Source: Paludibacteraceae bacterium
Lineage (GTDB): Bacteria > Bacteroidota > Bacteroidia > Bacteroidales > Paludibacteraceae
DNA: 60,078 nt
Direction of reading: 5' to 3'
NCBI GenBank assembly: GCA_017630395.1
Contig: JAGBVI010000047.1
Coordinates: 1-60,078, forward strand
Numbering within the stretch: position 1 is the first letter of the stretch; every line of letters begins with the position of its first letter. The position numbers were made by a program, and so were the translations under genes. This document shows, piece by piece, positions 17,775 through 26,991 of this stretch. Below the pieces are notes generated by a model, which was not told the DNA's origin, searched no databases, and saw only the letters and a list, made by a program, of their open reading frames with translations.

Positions 17775-18287
17775 ATGATGAATTTACTTGAACTTATACA
17801 AAAAAGACACTCTGTTCGCGCTTATTCTCAACAAGAGGTCGAAAAAGAGAAAATCGAATACCTATTGGAAGTGGCTCGTTTAGCTCCTTCTGCGGTTAAT
17901 AAACAACCATGGAGATTTATCGTTGTTCAATCCGAAGAGAAAAAGAGTGAATTACACGATTGCTACAATCGAGATTGGTTTAAAGAGGCTTCTCTCTACA
18001 TTGTTGTATGCGGCATTCATTCTGAATCGTGGAAAAGAGGTTCTGACAATAAAGATCATTGCGATATCGATGTCGCAATTGCAACAGAACATATTGTTTT
18101 AGCTGCAGAAGAATTGGGATTGGGGACTTGTTGGGTATGCAATTTCGATGCTCAAAAATGCAACGAGATCCTACAACTACCTCAAAATGAAGAGGCTATT
18201 GTTATTCTCCCTATTGGATATGCCAACGAAAATACAATAATCGAAAAAAAGAGAAAAAGTAAAAACGAAATTACTTCTTTTGTCTAA
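17775..18287 (+). CDS. Nitroreductase family protein (FMN-dependent)
   Basis: A 170-residue flavin oxidoreductase of the NfsB/Frp fold. The N-terminal FMN-binding signature RHSVRAY is at residues 10-16, PSAVNKQPWRF near 36-46 and the C-terminal GLGTCWVCNF near 115. It is a short, single-domain member; the substrate is unknown. Two adjacent ATG codons (17775, 17778) can serve as start. The TAA stop overlaps the next gene's ATG by one base. Confidence 0.9.
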   Translation: MMNLLELIQKRHSVRAYSQQEVEKEKIEYLLEVARLAPSAVNKQPWRFIVVQSEEKKSELHDCYNRDWFKEASLYIVVCGIHSESWKRGSDNKDHCDIDVAIATEHIVLAAEELGLGTCWVCNFDAQKCNEILQLPQNEEAIVILPIGYANENTIIEKKRKSKNEITSFV

Positions 18288-18964
18288 TGAATTGGAAATT
18301 TGTAAAAATAATGTCCGATAACTCGCTTCGAAAAATAACCTTATTTTTCGTTGTGGGATTCTCGCTTTTTATTTCTTGCAACAACGAACATTGCGATGAG
18401 GTAATAAATACTCCTCTCAGAATCGACTTGTATAAATATTCTGACACATCACAAAAAGCAACTCCAAAGGCTCTAATAATACAAGGTATTGGGACTGACT
18501 CCATTTTAGATTTTTCTCAAGAAAGTCAAATTAATTTACCTTTAAATAAAAATAGTAATAAATCTGAATATTTAATCGCTCTAATGTATGATAAAGAAGA
18601 GTGGAATACACTCAAATTTATAACGGATAATATTTTTGTTGATAATGCAACAAACGACACATTAGAGGTAGAAAAAAAGGTTGGAGACTTTTATTTTACA
18701 AATGGTTTTAATAGTGCTATATATTTATCTGGCAATATAGACTCTGTATCCTATATTTATTATACTCCATTATTTGATACCCTATCTATTGCTTATTACA
18801 ATCAAAATGAATTTGTATCAGCAGAGTGCGGTTGCTTGTCCTCTCAAATGTTACTTAATGTAGAATTTAAAAGAGACAAAATTGGAGATATTGAATTACT
18901 CCATACATTGATAAACAATCAAAACAATGAAGCTCAAGTTAAAGTTTTCCTCAATTATTATTAA
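18287..18964 (+). CDS. DUF6452 family lipoprotein
   Basis: A 225-residue predicted lipoprotein. The signal peptide ends in the lipobox FISC. The Cys would be residue 31 from the ATG at 18287, or 23 from the ATG at 18311, which gives a more normal signal length. The mature part is rich in Asn, Ser and Asp with beta-strand character, and a CGC motif lies near residue 183. DUF6452 proteins are found in Bacteroidota next to DUF6048 proteins, as here. Function unknown. The 3' end overlaps the next gene by 38 nt. Confidence 0.82.
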   Translation: MNWKFVKIMSDNSLRKITLFFVVGFSLFISCNNEHCDEVINTPLRIDLYKYSDTSQKATPKALIIQGIGTDSILDFSQESQINLPLNKNSNKSEYLIALMYDKEEWNTLKFITDNIFVDNATNDTLEVEKKVGDFYFTNGFNSAIYLSGNIDSVSYIYYTPLFDTLSIAYYNQNEFVSAECGCLSSQMLLNVEFKRDKIGDIELLHTLINNQNNEAQVKVFLNYY

Positions 18965-19670
18965 TTGGATTGCAATACTTATTTTATTGCTCTCCTCCAC
19001 TTCTCTTCTCGCCGAGGATAAGAAAAAGAAGTGGGAGGGAAAGACTTTCTATGGAGTATCGGTTGATTTAGATGTATTTTCACCGATTCTACATCTATTT
19101 AACCGGGATCGATTAGGATTTAATGCTAGCGTTCAGGCAGACTTCTTCCACCATTTATATCCTGAAATTGTGGTGGGATATGACCGTTTTGATGCTTCAG
19201 ACGAATATTCATACTCCACCCCTATCTCGGGAAATTTATATAAGGTAAATGGTCTATATATGAAATTTGGTGCAGCATACAATCTTTGGAAAAAAATTCC
19301 TGACAAAATGGTACTTCCTAATGCCTACATAGGAGTGATGTACGCAGTCGCACCAAAATATAGTTATGAAATACAAAATTATCCTATCGAAAATAGTTAT
19401 TGGAATAAAGAACCTAGCCTATTTTCGTCTAAAGGGAAAACTACTGCTCATTGGGGCGAAATTTTTGTAGGACTAAAAACCCCTATCGTAAATGGATTAT
19501 GCTTAGGTTGGGAGGTAATATATAAATTGCCTTTGTATGCTAAATTACAAAAAGAAGAAAACAAAATTATTCACCAATCTTATGCTCCTGGTTATGGAGA
19601 CAAGGAGTATGGGAAATGGGGATTTAGATATACGATAAGTTATTTTTTCCATAAACAAAACAATAAATAA
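18927..19670 (+). CDS. DUF6048 family outer-membrane protein
   Basis: A 247-residue protein with a signal peptide at about residues 1-29 (ending LLAED). The rest is a predicted beta-barrel with alternating aromatic residues, ending YTISYFFHKQNNK. It pairs with the DUF6452 lipoprotein upstream (38-nt overlap), so the two probably work together at the outer membrane. The stop lies 2 nt before the transketolase start. The family has no known function. Confidence 0.82.
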   Translation: MKLKLKFSSIIINWIAILILLLSSTSLLAEDKKKKWEGKTFYGVSVDLDVFSPILHLFNRDRLGFNASVQADFFHHLYPEIVVGYDRFDASDEYSYSTPISGNLYKVNGLYMKFGAAYNLWKKIPDKMVLPNAYIGVMYAVAPKYSYEIQNYPIENSYWNKEPSLFSSKGKTTAHWGEIFVGLKTPIVNGLCLGWEVIYKLPLYAKLQKEENKIIHQSYAPGYGDKEYGKWGFRYTISYFFHKQNNK

Positions 19671-19672
19671 AA

Positions 19673-21712
19673 ATGGTTGACATTAAAACGCTAAATCGCG
19701 CAGCAGACAACATCCGAGTTTTGACTGTTTCCATGGTAGAAAAAGCAAAATCGGGACATCCGGGAGGTGCAATGGGAGGTGCTGATTTTATCAACGTCCT
19801 TTACTCAAGTTTTTTAAACTATGATCCCAACGATCCAAATTGGATTAACAGAGACCGATTCTTTTTAGATCCTGGTCACATGTCTCCTATGTTGTATTCG
19901 GCACTATTGCTTAGCGACAAATTGACAATGGATGATATTAAATCGTTCCGTCAATGGCAAAGCAAAACACCCGGACATCCAGAGGTAAATTTTGAATTGG
20001 GTGTGGAAAATACATCCGGTCCATTGGGTCAAGGACATACAATGGCTGTTGGAGCAGCTATAGCAGAAAGATTCCTTGCTGCCAGATTCGGAGAATGGAT
20101 GAGCCATAAAATCTATACTTTCGTCTCCGATGGTAGTATCCAAGAGGAAATCTCTCAAGGTGCCGGTCGAGTTGCCGGTCACTTGGGTCTTCACAATCTT
20201 ATCATGTTTTATGATGCTAATAACATTCAATTATCAACTAAAGTTGATGAGGTAGATACCGAAGATATCGAGATGAAATATAAAGCATGGAATTGGAATG
20301 TTATTTCTATTAATGGTAACAACGCTCAAGAGATATACAATGCTTTAGAAAATGCTAATAAAGAAACAAAAAGACCAACTATAATCATTGGTAAAACTAC
20401 CATGGGTATCGGTTGTTTGGATGCCAATGGTGGTTCCATGGAAAGCAAGGTTTCTACGCATGGACAACCTCTTTCTAATGCTGGTGTTTGCATCCCTTCT
20501 ACTATCAAAAATTTGGGTGGAGACCCTGAAAATCCATTCGTAATATTTGATGAAGTCAAAGAACTTTATGCAAAAAGAAAAAAAGAACTTATCGATTGGG
20601 CTGCAAAGAAAAAGGCTGAACAAGCTGCTTGGGAAAAACAAAATCCGGAATTGGCTGAAAAATTGAAAACTTTCTTTAGTGGTGAAGCTCCTAAAATTGA
20701 TTACTCAAAAATAGAACAAAAACCTAATCAGGCTACTAGAGTAGGTTCTGCTACTGTTTTGGGTGTTTTGGCTGAAAATGTTGAAAACATGATTGTTGCT
20801 TCTGCCGATCTATCTAACTCGGATAAAACAGATGGATTCTTAAAGAAAACTCATCCTTTCGTGAATGGTGATTTCTCTGGTGCTTTCTTTAATGCTGGAG
20901 TTTCTGAATTAACAATGGCTTGTATCATGAATGGTATTGCCCTTCATGGTGGTATATTTACTGCTTGCGGTACTTTCTTTGCTTTCTCTGACTACATGAA
21001 ACCTGCTTATCGTATGTCGGCTCTTATGAGACTTCCGGTGAAATACGTTTGGTCTCACGATGCATTCCGTGTAGGTGAAGATGGTCCTACTCATCAACCT
21101 ATAGAGCAAGAAGCGCAAGTTCGTTTAATGGAACATGTGAAAAATCATAAAGGAAAAAATAGCATGTTGGTGCTTCGTCCTGCTGATGTACATGAAACTA
21201 CTGTGGCATGGAAAATGGCTATGGAAAACTTAGACACTCCTACAGGACTAATTCTTTCTCGCCAAAATATCAATGATTTGCCATGCGAAAAGGGAAATAA
21301 TTATGAACAAGCATTGGGGGCCGAAAAGGGTGCTTACATCGTAAAAGATTGCAAGGGAACTCCTGACATCATCATGGTGGCAAGTGGTTCTGAGGTTTCT
21401 ACCTTGTTTGAAGGTGCTAAACTTTTAGAAGATCGTAAAAACCTAAATATCAGAATTGTTTCTGCTCCTTCTGAGGGATTATTCCGTTCTCAAAGCAAAG
21501 AGTATCAAACAGAAGTTCTTCCTAATAACATCCCTACTTATGGAATGACTGCCGGATTATCTTTGAATATTAGAGATTTGGTTGGCGCTAATGGATTCGT
21601 TCATGGATTAAACCATTTTGGCTACTCTGCTCCTTACAAAGTTTTGGATGAAAAATTTGGATTCAACGGAGAGTCTGTTTACAACGAAGTTTGTGAGTAT
21701 TTAAATATTTAA
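19673..21712 (+). CDS. tkt: Transketolase
   Basis: A thiamine-diphosphate enzyme exchanging two-carbon units in the pentose phosphate pathway. The 679-residue protein has a TPP-binding N domain with SGHPGGAMGGAD near residue 26, NTSGPLGQGH near 113 and SDGSIQEEIS near 152. The pyrimidine domain is at about 355-530, with the catalytic Glu in NAGVSELTMA near 412. The C-terminal domain is at about 545-675. Length is typical. It is the last gene of the seven-gene operon and is followed by a stem-loop. Confidence 0.96.
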   Translation: MVDIKTLNRAADNIRVLTVSMVEKAKSGHPGGAMGGADFINVLYSSFLNYDPNDPNWINRDRFFLDPGHMSPMLYSALLLSDKLTMDDIKSFRQWQSKTPGHPEVNFELGVENTSGPLGQGHTMAVGAAIAERFLAARFGEWMSHKIYTFVSDGSIQEEISQGAGRVAGHLGLHNLIMFYDANNIQLSTKVDEVDTEDIEMKYKAWNWNVISINGNNAQEIYNALENANKETKRPTIIIGKTTMGIGCLDANGGSMESKVSTHGQPLSNAGVCIPSTIKNLGGDPENPFVIFDEVKELYAKRKKELIDWAAKKKAEQAAWEKQNPELAEKLKTFFSGEAPKIDYSKIEQKPNQATRVGSATVLGVLAENVENMIVASADLSNSDKTDGFLKKTHPFVNGDFSGAFFNAGVSELTMACIMNGIALHGGIFTACGTFFAFSDYMKPAYRMSALMRLPVKYVWSHDAFRVGEDGPTHQPIEQEAQVRLMEHVKNHKGKNSMLVLRPADVHETTVAWKMAMENLDTPTGLILSRQNINDLPCEKGNNYEQALGAEKGAYIVKDCKGTPDIIMVASGSEVSTLFEGAKLLEDRKNLNIRIVSAPSEGLFRSQSKEYQTEVLPNNIPTYGMTAGLSLNIRDLVGANGFVHGLNHFGYSAPYKVLDEKFGFNGESVYNEVCEYLNI

Positions 21713-21720
21713 TAACATGA

Positions 21721-21760
21721 ATCGGAGTGTGCTAATGAGCTATTATCACACTCCGATTTC
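21721..21760 (+). terminator. Stem-loop between tkt and tatA
   Basis: A perfect 11-bp stem (ATCGGAGTGTG / CACACTCCGAT) with a 15-nt loop and a short TTT tail. A moderately strong terminator; some read-through into tatA is possible. Confidence 0.65.
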
Positions 21761-21777
21761 CTTAAATTGAACTAATC

Positions 21778-21972
21778 ATGAAGTTATTGTTTATGGGATT
21801 AGGCATGCAAGAGATTTTGGTCATTGCTCTTGTAGTGTTGCTTCTTTTTGGCGGAAAAAAGATTCCTGAATTAATGAGAGGTTTAGGAAAAGGTGTCAAA
21901 AGTTTTAAAGAGGGACTGAACGACTTAGAAGAGAAAGAGAAAAAAGAGGATACAAAAAAAGAGAATGAGTAA
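21778..21972 (+). CDS. tatA: Sec-independent protein translocase subunit TatA
   Basis: Forms the pore of the twin-arginine pathway for folded proteins. The 64-residue protein has a single membrane helix (about residues 7-24) ending in the family motif FGGKKIPELMRGLG, an amphipathic helix to about residue 47 and a charged tail of Lys and Glu. Typical Bacteroidota TatA size. It overlaps tatC by 8 nt, and no tatB is present, so a minimal TatA-TatC system is likely. Confidence 0.95.
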   Translation: MKLLFMGLGMQEILVIALVVLLLFGGKKIPELMRGLGKGVKSFKEGLNDLEEKEKKEDTKKENE

Positions 21973-22747
21973 TAAAGATCAACTCACCTTCTGGGAGCAT
22001 CTGGACGAACTGCGGGAATGCATAATAAAAATTTGCATGGTCTTCGTGTTGTGCAGTGTTGTTGCTTTTTTCTTCAAAGAGGAAATTTTCGCATTTATTT
22101 TAGCTCCCGGAGGAGAAAACTTTATTACATATGACCTTCTATCTAATTTTAATACCGGATTAATAACCTCTATAAATAATTCTGAAAAGGTAAAATTAAT
22201 TAATACCGGACTGGCAAGTCAGTTTGTCATTCATGTAAAAACGGCATTACAGGTAGGCTTCTTACTTTCATTTCCATTTTTATTGTATCAATTATTTAAG
22301 TTTGTGGCTCCTGCCTTGCATAAAAAGGAAAAAAAATATGCTATCTCTGTTTGTATTTGCTCTTCTGTTTTATTCGCAATGGGTTTTACGTTGGCCTATT
22401 TTATTATTTTTCCGTTTACATACCAGTTCCTTAGTACTTATCAGGTTAGTGGAAACGTTGAAAATTTAATCAGTTTACAATCCTATATTGATAATTTTAT
22501 TGCTATTTCTTTATTCTGCAGCATCGCTTTTGAAATGCCCATATTTGCTTGGGTGCTTGCCAAACTTGGTGTTATAAATGGTAAGATAATGAAAGAATAC
22601 AGACGACATAGTATTATTGCAATACTTCTGATCGCTGCAATCATCACTCCAACATCTGATATTTTCACTTTGGCTCTAGTCTCTTTACCTCTTATCCTTT
22701 TGTATGAAATAAGTATTGGAATTGTTCAATTAAGGAGAGTTCAATAA
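21965..22747 (+). CDS. tatC: Sec-independent protein translocase subunit TatC
   Basis: Recognises the twin-arginine signal peptide. The 260-residue inner-membrane protein has six predicted helices and the conserved start FWEHLDELRECI near residue 9. A cytoplasmic-loop FEMPIF motif lies near 193 and ITPTSD near 222, both hallmarks of TatC. The first periplasmic loop (about residues 45-90) is longer than in E. coli, a common feature in Bacteroidota. Overlaps tatA by 8 nt. Confidence 0.95.
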   Translation: MSNKDQLTFWEHLDELRECIIKICMVFVLCSVVAFFFKEEIFAFILAPGGENFITYDLLSNFNTGLITSINNSEKVKLINTGLASQFVIHVKTALQVGFLLSFPFLLYQLFKFVAPALHKKEKKYAISVCICSSVLFAMGFTLAYFIIFPFTYQFLSTYQVSGNVENLISLQSYIDNFIAISLFCSIAFEMPIFAWVLAKLGVINGKIMKEYRRHSIIAILLIAAIITPTSDIFTLALVSLPLILLYEISIGIVQLRRVQ

Positions 22748-22809
22748 ATTCTCCGTTTAAAATTTTAAAAGTAAAGTTTCATTTTCCTTATAAAAAAAGA
22801 ACTAAACAC

Positions 22810-22839
22810 TTGCTATTTTCGCAAAGTTTTATAAATTTG
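22810..22839 (+). promoter_or_regulatory. Promoter of the YegP-like gene
   Basis: TTG and TAAATTTG separated by exactly 19 nt, 70 nt before the ATG at 22910. Confidence 0.75.
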
Positions 22840-22909
22840 CCTAAAATAAGATATTTAATGAACAACTATTTTTTGAAAATAGGTAAAATAAACTATAAAT
22901 TTAATTATC

Positions 22910-23242
22910 ATGGCAAAATTTGAAATTACGACAAGAAAAAACGGAGAAATCCAATTCAATTTGAAAGCCGGAAATGGTGAAATCATTTTGGGTAGTGAAG
23001 GATACAAAACAAAAGCATCTTGCTTGAATGGAGTTGAATCTGTAAAGAAAAATAGTCAAGAAGAAAAAAGATTCGAAATTAAAGAAGCTCAAAATGGTAA
23101 ATTCCATTTTAACCTAAAAGCAACTAACGGTCAAGTAATTGGCTCTAGCCAAATGTACGCTAGCGAAGCTAGTTGCAAAAATGGAATTGCTTCTGTTATG
23201 AAAAATGCTCCTACCGCAGAAATCGTAGATTTGACAGAATAA
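22910..23242 (+). CDS. YegP-like protein (two DUF1508 repeats)
   Basis: A 110-residue soluble protein made of two tandem DUF1508 repeats of about 48 residues, at residues 3-48 and 53-101. Each has the pattern FEI...NGxxxFNLKAxNGxxI and a KASCxNGxxSV motif. It matches the two-repeat YegP/UPF0339 family, whose role is not established. It has its own promoter and terminator and is therefore a single-gene unit. Confidence 0.92.
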   Translation: MAKFEITTRKNGEIQFNLKAGNGEIILGSEGYKTKASCLNGVESVKKNSQEEKRFEIKEAQNGKFHFNLKATNGQVIGSSQMYASEASCKNGIASVMKNAPTAEIVDLTE

Positions 23243-23321
23243 TTTCATCTGTTTAGCCGGTTCACAAGGTTACAATGTTTTTATCCAATAATGTAACCTC
23301 AACAAAGAACAAAACAAGATA

Positions 23322-23368
23322 GGGATGTATCCAAATTGTAATAAATCGGACTACATCCTTATTTTTTT
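23322..23368 (+). terminator. Terminator of the YegP-like gene
   Basis: Stem GGATGTATCC / GGACTACATCC with one bulge is followed by TTATTTTTTT. The surrounding gap (23243-23655) also holds the short repeat at 23568 and no gene. Confidence 0.75.
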
Positions 23369-23567
23369 CAAAGGGGGCTATAATTTCATTTTGCAAAATT
23401 TTGAATCTGTTTCAAGTAGATTCTGAGAGATGGAAGGATGCTATGCAAACGCTGCAACCAACTGACAATCTGCAAGATGCTGAAAGAATTCAAAAACTAC
23501 CGAAAAATTTATAAATCCTTGATTTATACTTTAGTAAGTGTAAACGTAATTTATATAACTCACACTT

Positions 23568-23623
23568 AGAAGCTGTTTAAATTTTATAAAAAAAATATGC
23601 TCGAAATAAAATTTAAACAACCT
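23568..23623. mobile_element. Family-1 element, 56-bp internal-deletion derivative
   Basis: AGAAGCTGTTTAAATTTTAT at the left and the inverted end (ATAAAATTTAAACAACCT) at the right are joined by only 16-18 bp. The joining part still includes ATATGCTCGAA from the inner flank of full copies. The left flank ends TTA, as at most family-1 sites. It lies 33 bp before the DUF4434 gene. Confidence 0.8.
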
Positions 23624-23655
23624 CATAGATTCAACTCACTAAAATTTAACCTTCA

Positions 23656-25320
23656 ATGAATAAATTTAACCTCGCACTTTTATCGCTTCTTCTCTCTTTC
23701 ACCTGCTTTGCAAATATAGACGGAACGTTTATACAAACTTGGCTGTATAGCTATTGGACTGACGAAAGATGGGAGGCAGAGATCTCGTCTATGAAGGAAA
23801 TCGGAATACAAGAAATCATCATGGCAGACATAGCTTCTCGCAGTAATAGTAATGAACCTTGGAGTTGTAGTTATCCGTCACAACTTTCCAATACAAGTCT
23901 CTCTGCCGATGAAACAACCAAAATCCTTAAACAGGCAAAAAAGGGAGGAGTAAAAGTATATCTTGGTTTAGGCTGTGATAGTAGATGGTGGAATTGGAAT
24001 CTATGCAATGACAATGACTACCAAGAGTTCGCAGAAGCAATGACTATGTCTTGCAAATTTGCCAGAGAGTTATACTCTACATACAAAACTGAATTTTCTA
24101 ACACTTTTTCAGGATTTTATAGTGTGTACGAGATATGGAACCATATCGAATGGAACAATCCTCATAGACGCTCTATCTACGCACAACGTATGGCAGAACA
24201 ATTCAATCGATTGATTGACACATTAAATGCTATCGATCCTTCTATGCCTCTCTTGTTCAGCCCATTTGCTACTCAGGCAGATTGGTGCGCCAACATTGAA
24301 AATACACAGGCATTCTACGAAGAATTTTTTCAAAAATGCCACTTTAGAGAAATAGATGAAATGCTTCCAATGGATAATATTGGAGGTGGAGGGCAAACGT
24401 TGGCAACTGTAAATCCTTGGTGTGCCATGTATGCTAATGTTGTAGCAAATAATAATGGTATTCCTCAATGTAATGCCAATATCGAAAGTTTTGTTCAACC
24501 AGCCGACTCTTTGCTTTATGACACCAATACTACCCCTCTCTTTGGAGTAAATTATTGGGGAAGCGCCCCTATCGGACGATTTGTTCAACAATTAGAAATA
24601 GCTAAAAATTATGCAAATAAAATATATACATTTGCCTATGCTCACTATCAATCTCCTCTTAACAATATACCGGGTATTCATAAAAATTTAGCACAGTACT
24701 TACATACTGGAGAAATTGATTCTATCTATCCTACTCTGCCTCAAAAAGTTAAATACGAAATGTTTGATATTGAGAATAATAGCTCTTCTAAACATATAGT
24801 ATTAAAGTTAACTTGGAGCGATGATTTCTATGACGAAATGGGTATATTGAGGGTTAATTTATACAAAGAAGGCGAATGTGTTGCTTTTCGAACTAGTACT
24901 CGTTCCGAAAATGGAAATATCGCTCATGAACCCGACTTCTTACTTTACCCTAACTACTCAAAATCAGACAAAACACAATATGAATTAGGGTTTGTTGATA
25001 CTTGGGGAAACGAATGTAAATCCTCACCATTTTGCATTGACTTAGATAAAGGTGAAAATGATTTAAGTGAAAATACTCATCTATTGAGCACTAATTCAGA
25101 ATTTACTGATTACAAAGCAAATGTACAATTCATATTCAATTCAGAAACAACCATATATGTAAAAACAGAAGGATGGTACAACATTGACTTTTATACGCTT
25201 TCAGGAGTGTTGAAAAAAAACGAGAATTTGTGGTTGAATAAGGGGAAAAATTACATAAAAGTATCAGATACACCTTTGCTGCAGCCTATGGTTATTCTTG
25301 TTAAAGAAATTTCTCTTTGA
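23656..25320 (+). CDS. DUF4434-like putative glycoside hydrolase with T9SS-type C-terminus
   Basis: A 554-residue secreted protein. The signal peptide is about residues 1-19. The region 20-330 resembles the DUF4434 family of TIM-barrel putative glycosidases (GTFIQTWLYSYW near residue 24, GVKVYLGLG near 98, SGFYSVYEIW near 154). A beta-sandwich follows at about 375-460. The last 75 residues (TDYKANVQFIFN...FYTLSGVLKKN...NYIKVSDT) resemble a type IX secretion sorting domain. Activity and substrate are unknown. No neighbouring carbohydrate genes are present. Confidence 0.78.
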   Translation: MNKFNLALLSLLLSFTCFANIDGTFIQTWLYSYWTDERWEAEISSMKEIGIQEIIMADIASRSNSNEPWSCSYPSQLSNTSLSADETTKILKQAKKGGVKVYLGLGCDSRWWNWNLCNDNDYQEFAEAMTMSCKFARELYSTYKTEFSNTFSGFYSVYEIWNHIEWNNPHRRSIYAQRMAEQFNRLIDTLNAIDPSMPLLFSPFATQADWCANIENTQAFYEEFFQKCHFREIDEMLPMDNIGGGGQTLATVNPWCAMYANVVANNNGIPQCNANIESFVQPADSLLYDTNTTPLFGVNYWGSAPIGRFVQQLEIAKNYANKIYTFAYAHYQSPLNNIPGIHKNLAQYLHTGEIDSIYPTLPQKVKYEMFDIENNSSSKHIVLKLTWSDDFYDEMGILRVNLYKEGECVAFRTSTRSENGNIAHEPDFLLYPNYSKSDKTQYELGFVDTWGNECKSSPFCIDLDKGENDLSENTHLLSTNSEFTDYKANVQFIFNSETTIYVKTEGWYNIDFYTLSGVLKKNENLWLNKGKNYIKVSDTPLLQPMVILVKEISL

Positions 25321-25391
25321 TAGAGTGTTTGCAATATCTATAGATTATAAAAAAAACATCTTAAAAATTTTAAAATATCCACAAAGGAGAC

Positions 25392-25399
25392 TAATTTTG
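25392..25399 (+). promoter_or_regulatory. -7 promoter element of the 25419 outer-membrane gene
   Basis: TAATTTTG, 20 nt before the ATG. Confidence 0.55.
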
Positions 25400-25418
25400 C
25401 AAAAAAAAAATAAAAATC

Positions 25419-26066
25419 ATGAGAAAAAAATTATCCATCCTATTTCTTTCACTATCACTATTTTCTGCATCTGCAGAGAAAGGAGAAAAATTCATTTCGG
25501 CTGATTTCGGAATAAACTTTGACAAAAAAACAACAGAGTATTCCAAAAGTATATTCTTTGATTTAGCTGATGAAACTCAACAAACATTCGCTCTATCAGC
25601 AGGTTCTGAATTCGGCTATTTTGTGAGCAACAATTTCAAAGTGGGTTGCGCCATAAGTGGAACATACAATACTTCCCTATCGGAAGGGCAAAACTCTGCT
25701 ACCGAAATTAAGACTCTTATCGGAGTTCTTAACCCTAACATCGCCTATTACTTCCGAATTACAGATAAATTTTCCTATTCTCCAGAAGTAGGAGCACACT
25801 TTGGATTAGGGAAAGTAGATTCTAACGGCAATGATGCGAACAGCAAATTTTGGGATATTTATTTAAAATTCATATCATTTGAATTCAGAATCACAGAAAA
25901 ATTCGCATTAGGAGTAGATTTCGGAAACATCAATTTTTGTGCGATGAAATTAGAAACTGAAACTCCATTGGTTACTATTTCCGGAGAATCAAAACAATTT
26001 CAATTAAATGCACAAGGAGGTGCTATACATGCGAGATTTTACTTGGATGGCAAAAAGCAAAAGTAA
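25419..26066 (+). CDS. Outer-membrane beta-barrel protein (OmpW/porin-like)
   Basis: A 215-residue protein with a signal peptide at about residues 1-19 (ending SASA). The remainder has alternating hydrophobic strands (FISADFGINF, FKVGCAISGTYNT, NIAYYFRITDKFSYSPEVGAHF) consistent with an 8-stranded barrel. It matches the general Bacteroidota outer membrane beta-barrel domain. Specific function unknown. A single-gene unit that converges on another barrel gene through a shared terminator. Confidence 0.8.
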   Translation: MRKKLSILFLSLSLFSASAEKGEKFISADFGINFDKKTTEYSKSIFFDLADETQQTFALSAGSEFGYFVSNNFKVGCAISGTYNTSLSEGQNSATEIKTLIGVLNPNIAYYFRITDKFSYSPEVGAHFGLGKVDSNGNDANSKFWDIYLKFISFEFRITEKFALGVDFGNINFCAMKLETETPLVTISGESKQFQLNAQGGAIHARFYLDGKKQK

Positions 26067-26087
26067 TAACTTCTTCAATAAAATAGA

Positions 26088-26128
26088 AAGAGGCTACCTA
26101 ATCTCAAAATTAGATAGCCTCTTTTTTT
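26088..26128. terminator. Bidirectional terminator between two barrel genes
   Basis: Stem AGAGGCTACCTAAT / ATTAGATAGCCTCT with a single mismatch, followed by seven T on the plus strand, between convergent stop codons. Confidence 0.85.
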
Positions 26129-26152
26129 CATCGTTAATAATCTCTATTCTTA

Positions 26153-26935
26153 CTATTCAGTTACAATTTCAGGAGCACTTGTCGCACTTCCTTCAACTGT
26201 TTTTCCCTTACTTTGATTAAAGTAATAGGTGAAAGTTGCGAAAAGCGAACCATTTTTAGACTTGTTATTCTCCACTTGATAAACTTTATCAAAAGCTTTA
26301 TACTCTTTCTTAATCCAATCCACAAGACCCAAATCGTAACCAACTGAGACCTTCATATTAGAAGCAATTCCAACACCCAAAGCAAAGCGTAAACCTAAAT
26401 CGAAACGACTTCTTTGATCATTAAATGAATCTTCTTTCTTTACATCATAAGTAACCGTTTCATATCCATTAGCAGGCTCATTTTCAATTTCGGTTTCAAT
26501 CTTCGTTTTTCCTCCAACACCCACTGCAAAGTAAGGACCCACTTGAGGAATCAATCCAACTTTTTGTCCGATGTTAAAACGATAGTTAAACAATACCGGC
26601 AACTGTAAGTAAAATAGATTAACTGTTTGATCTATATTTGTACTCATTGAACCTAATGCTGAATTAAAATCAGATTCAGACTCAACATGATAACCTTTGC
26701 GTTGGAAGGTTAAACCACTCTCCAAAAAGAAATTATCAACAATTGCATAATCAACCACAACTCCGGCTTGAATATTCGCAATAGGATCTTTATCTACAAG
26801 TTTTTTCTCAAACCTCATATCAGCCATACCGGCACCGGCAGTAATACCCCAACTAAATGCTCCCTTTGACGCATTCTGTGAAAAAACACCCATAACACAG
26901 AACAATAAACCTACTAATACCAAACTTCTTTTCAT
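26153..26935 (-). CDS. Porin-family outer-membrane beta-barrel protein
   Basis: A 260-residue protein with a signal peptide at about residues 1-19 (ending GVFSQ). The barrel has strands such as FSWGITAGAGMADMRF, LQLPVLFNYRF and GLRFALGVGI and ends FATFTYYFNQ at about residue 241. A short tail follows. It resembles the PorT/OMP_b-brl_2 family, which includes a T9SS component, but this one cannot be assigned to PorT from sequence. It follows the PepSY-like gene by 56 bp on the same strand with no promoter of its own in sight, so the two are likely co-expressed. Confidence 0.85.
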   Translation of the reverse strand: MKRSLVLVGLLFCVMGVFSQNASKGAFSWGITAGAGMADMRFEKKLVDKDPIANIQAGVVVDYAIVDNFFLESGLTFQRKGYHVESESDFNSALGSMSTNIDQTVNLFYLQLPVLFNYRFNIGQKVGLIPQVGPYFAVGVGGKTKIETEIENEPANGYETVTYDVKKEDSFNDQRSRFDLGLRFALGVGIASNMKVSVGYDLGLVDWIKKEYKAFDKVYQVENNKSKNGSLFATFTYYFNQSKGKTVEGSATSAPEIVTE

Positions 26936-26991
26936 AACTTAAAAATTTTGTAATTATTAAATATTAAACTTTCTCTCTTTATATTTACAAC

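Noticed and set aside
22741-22780. Sequence AAATTCTCCGTTTAAAATTTT after tatC resembling the family-2 interior
   Set aside because: Short and AT-rich with no terminal repeat; not counted as a copy.
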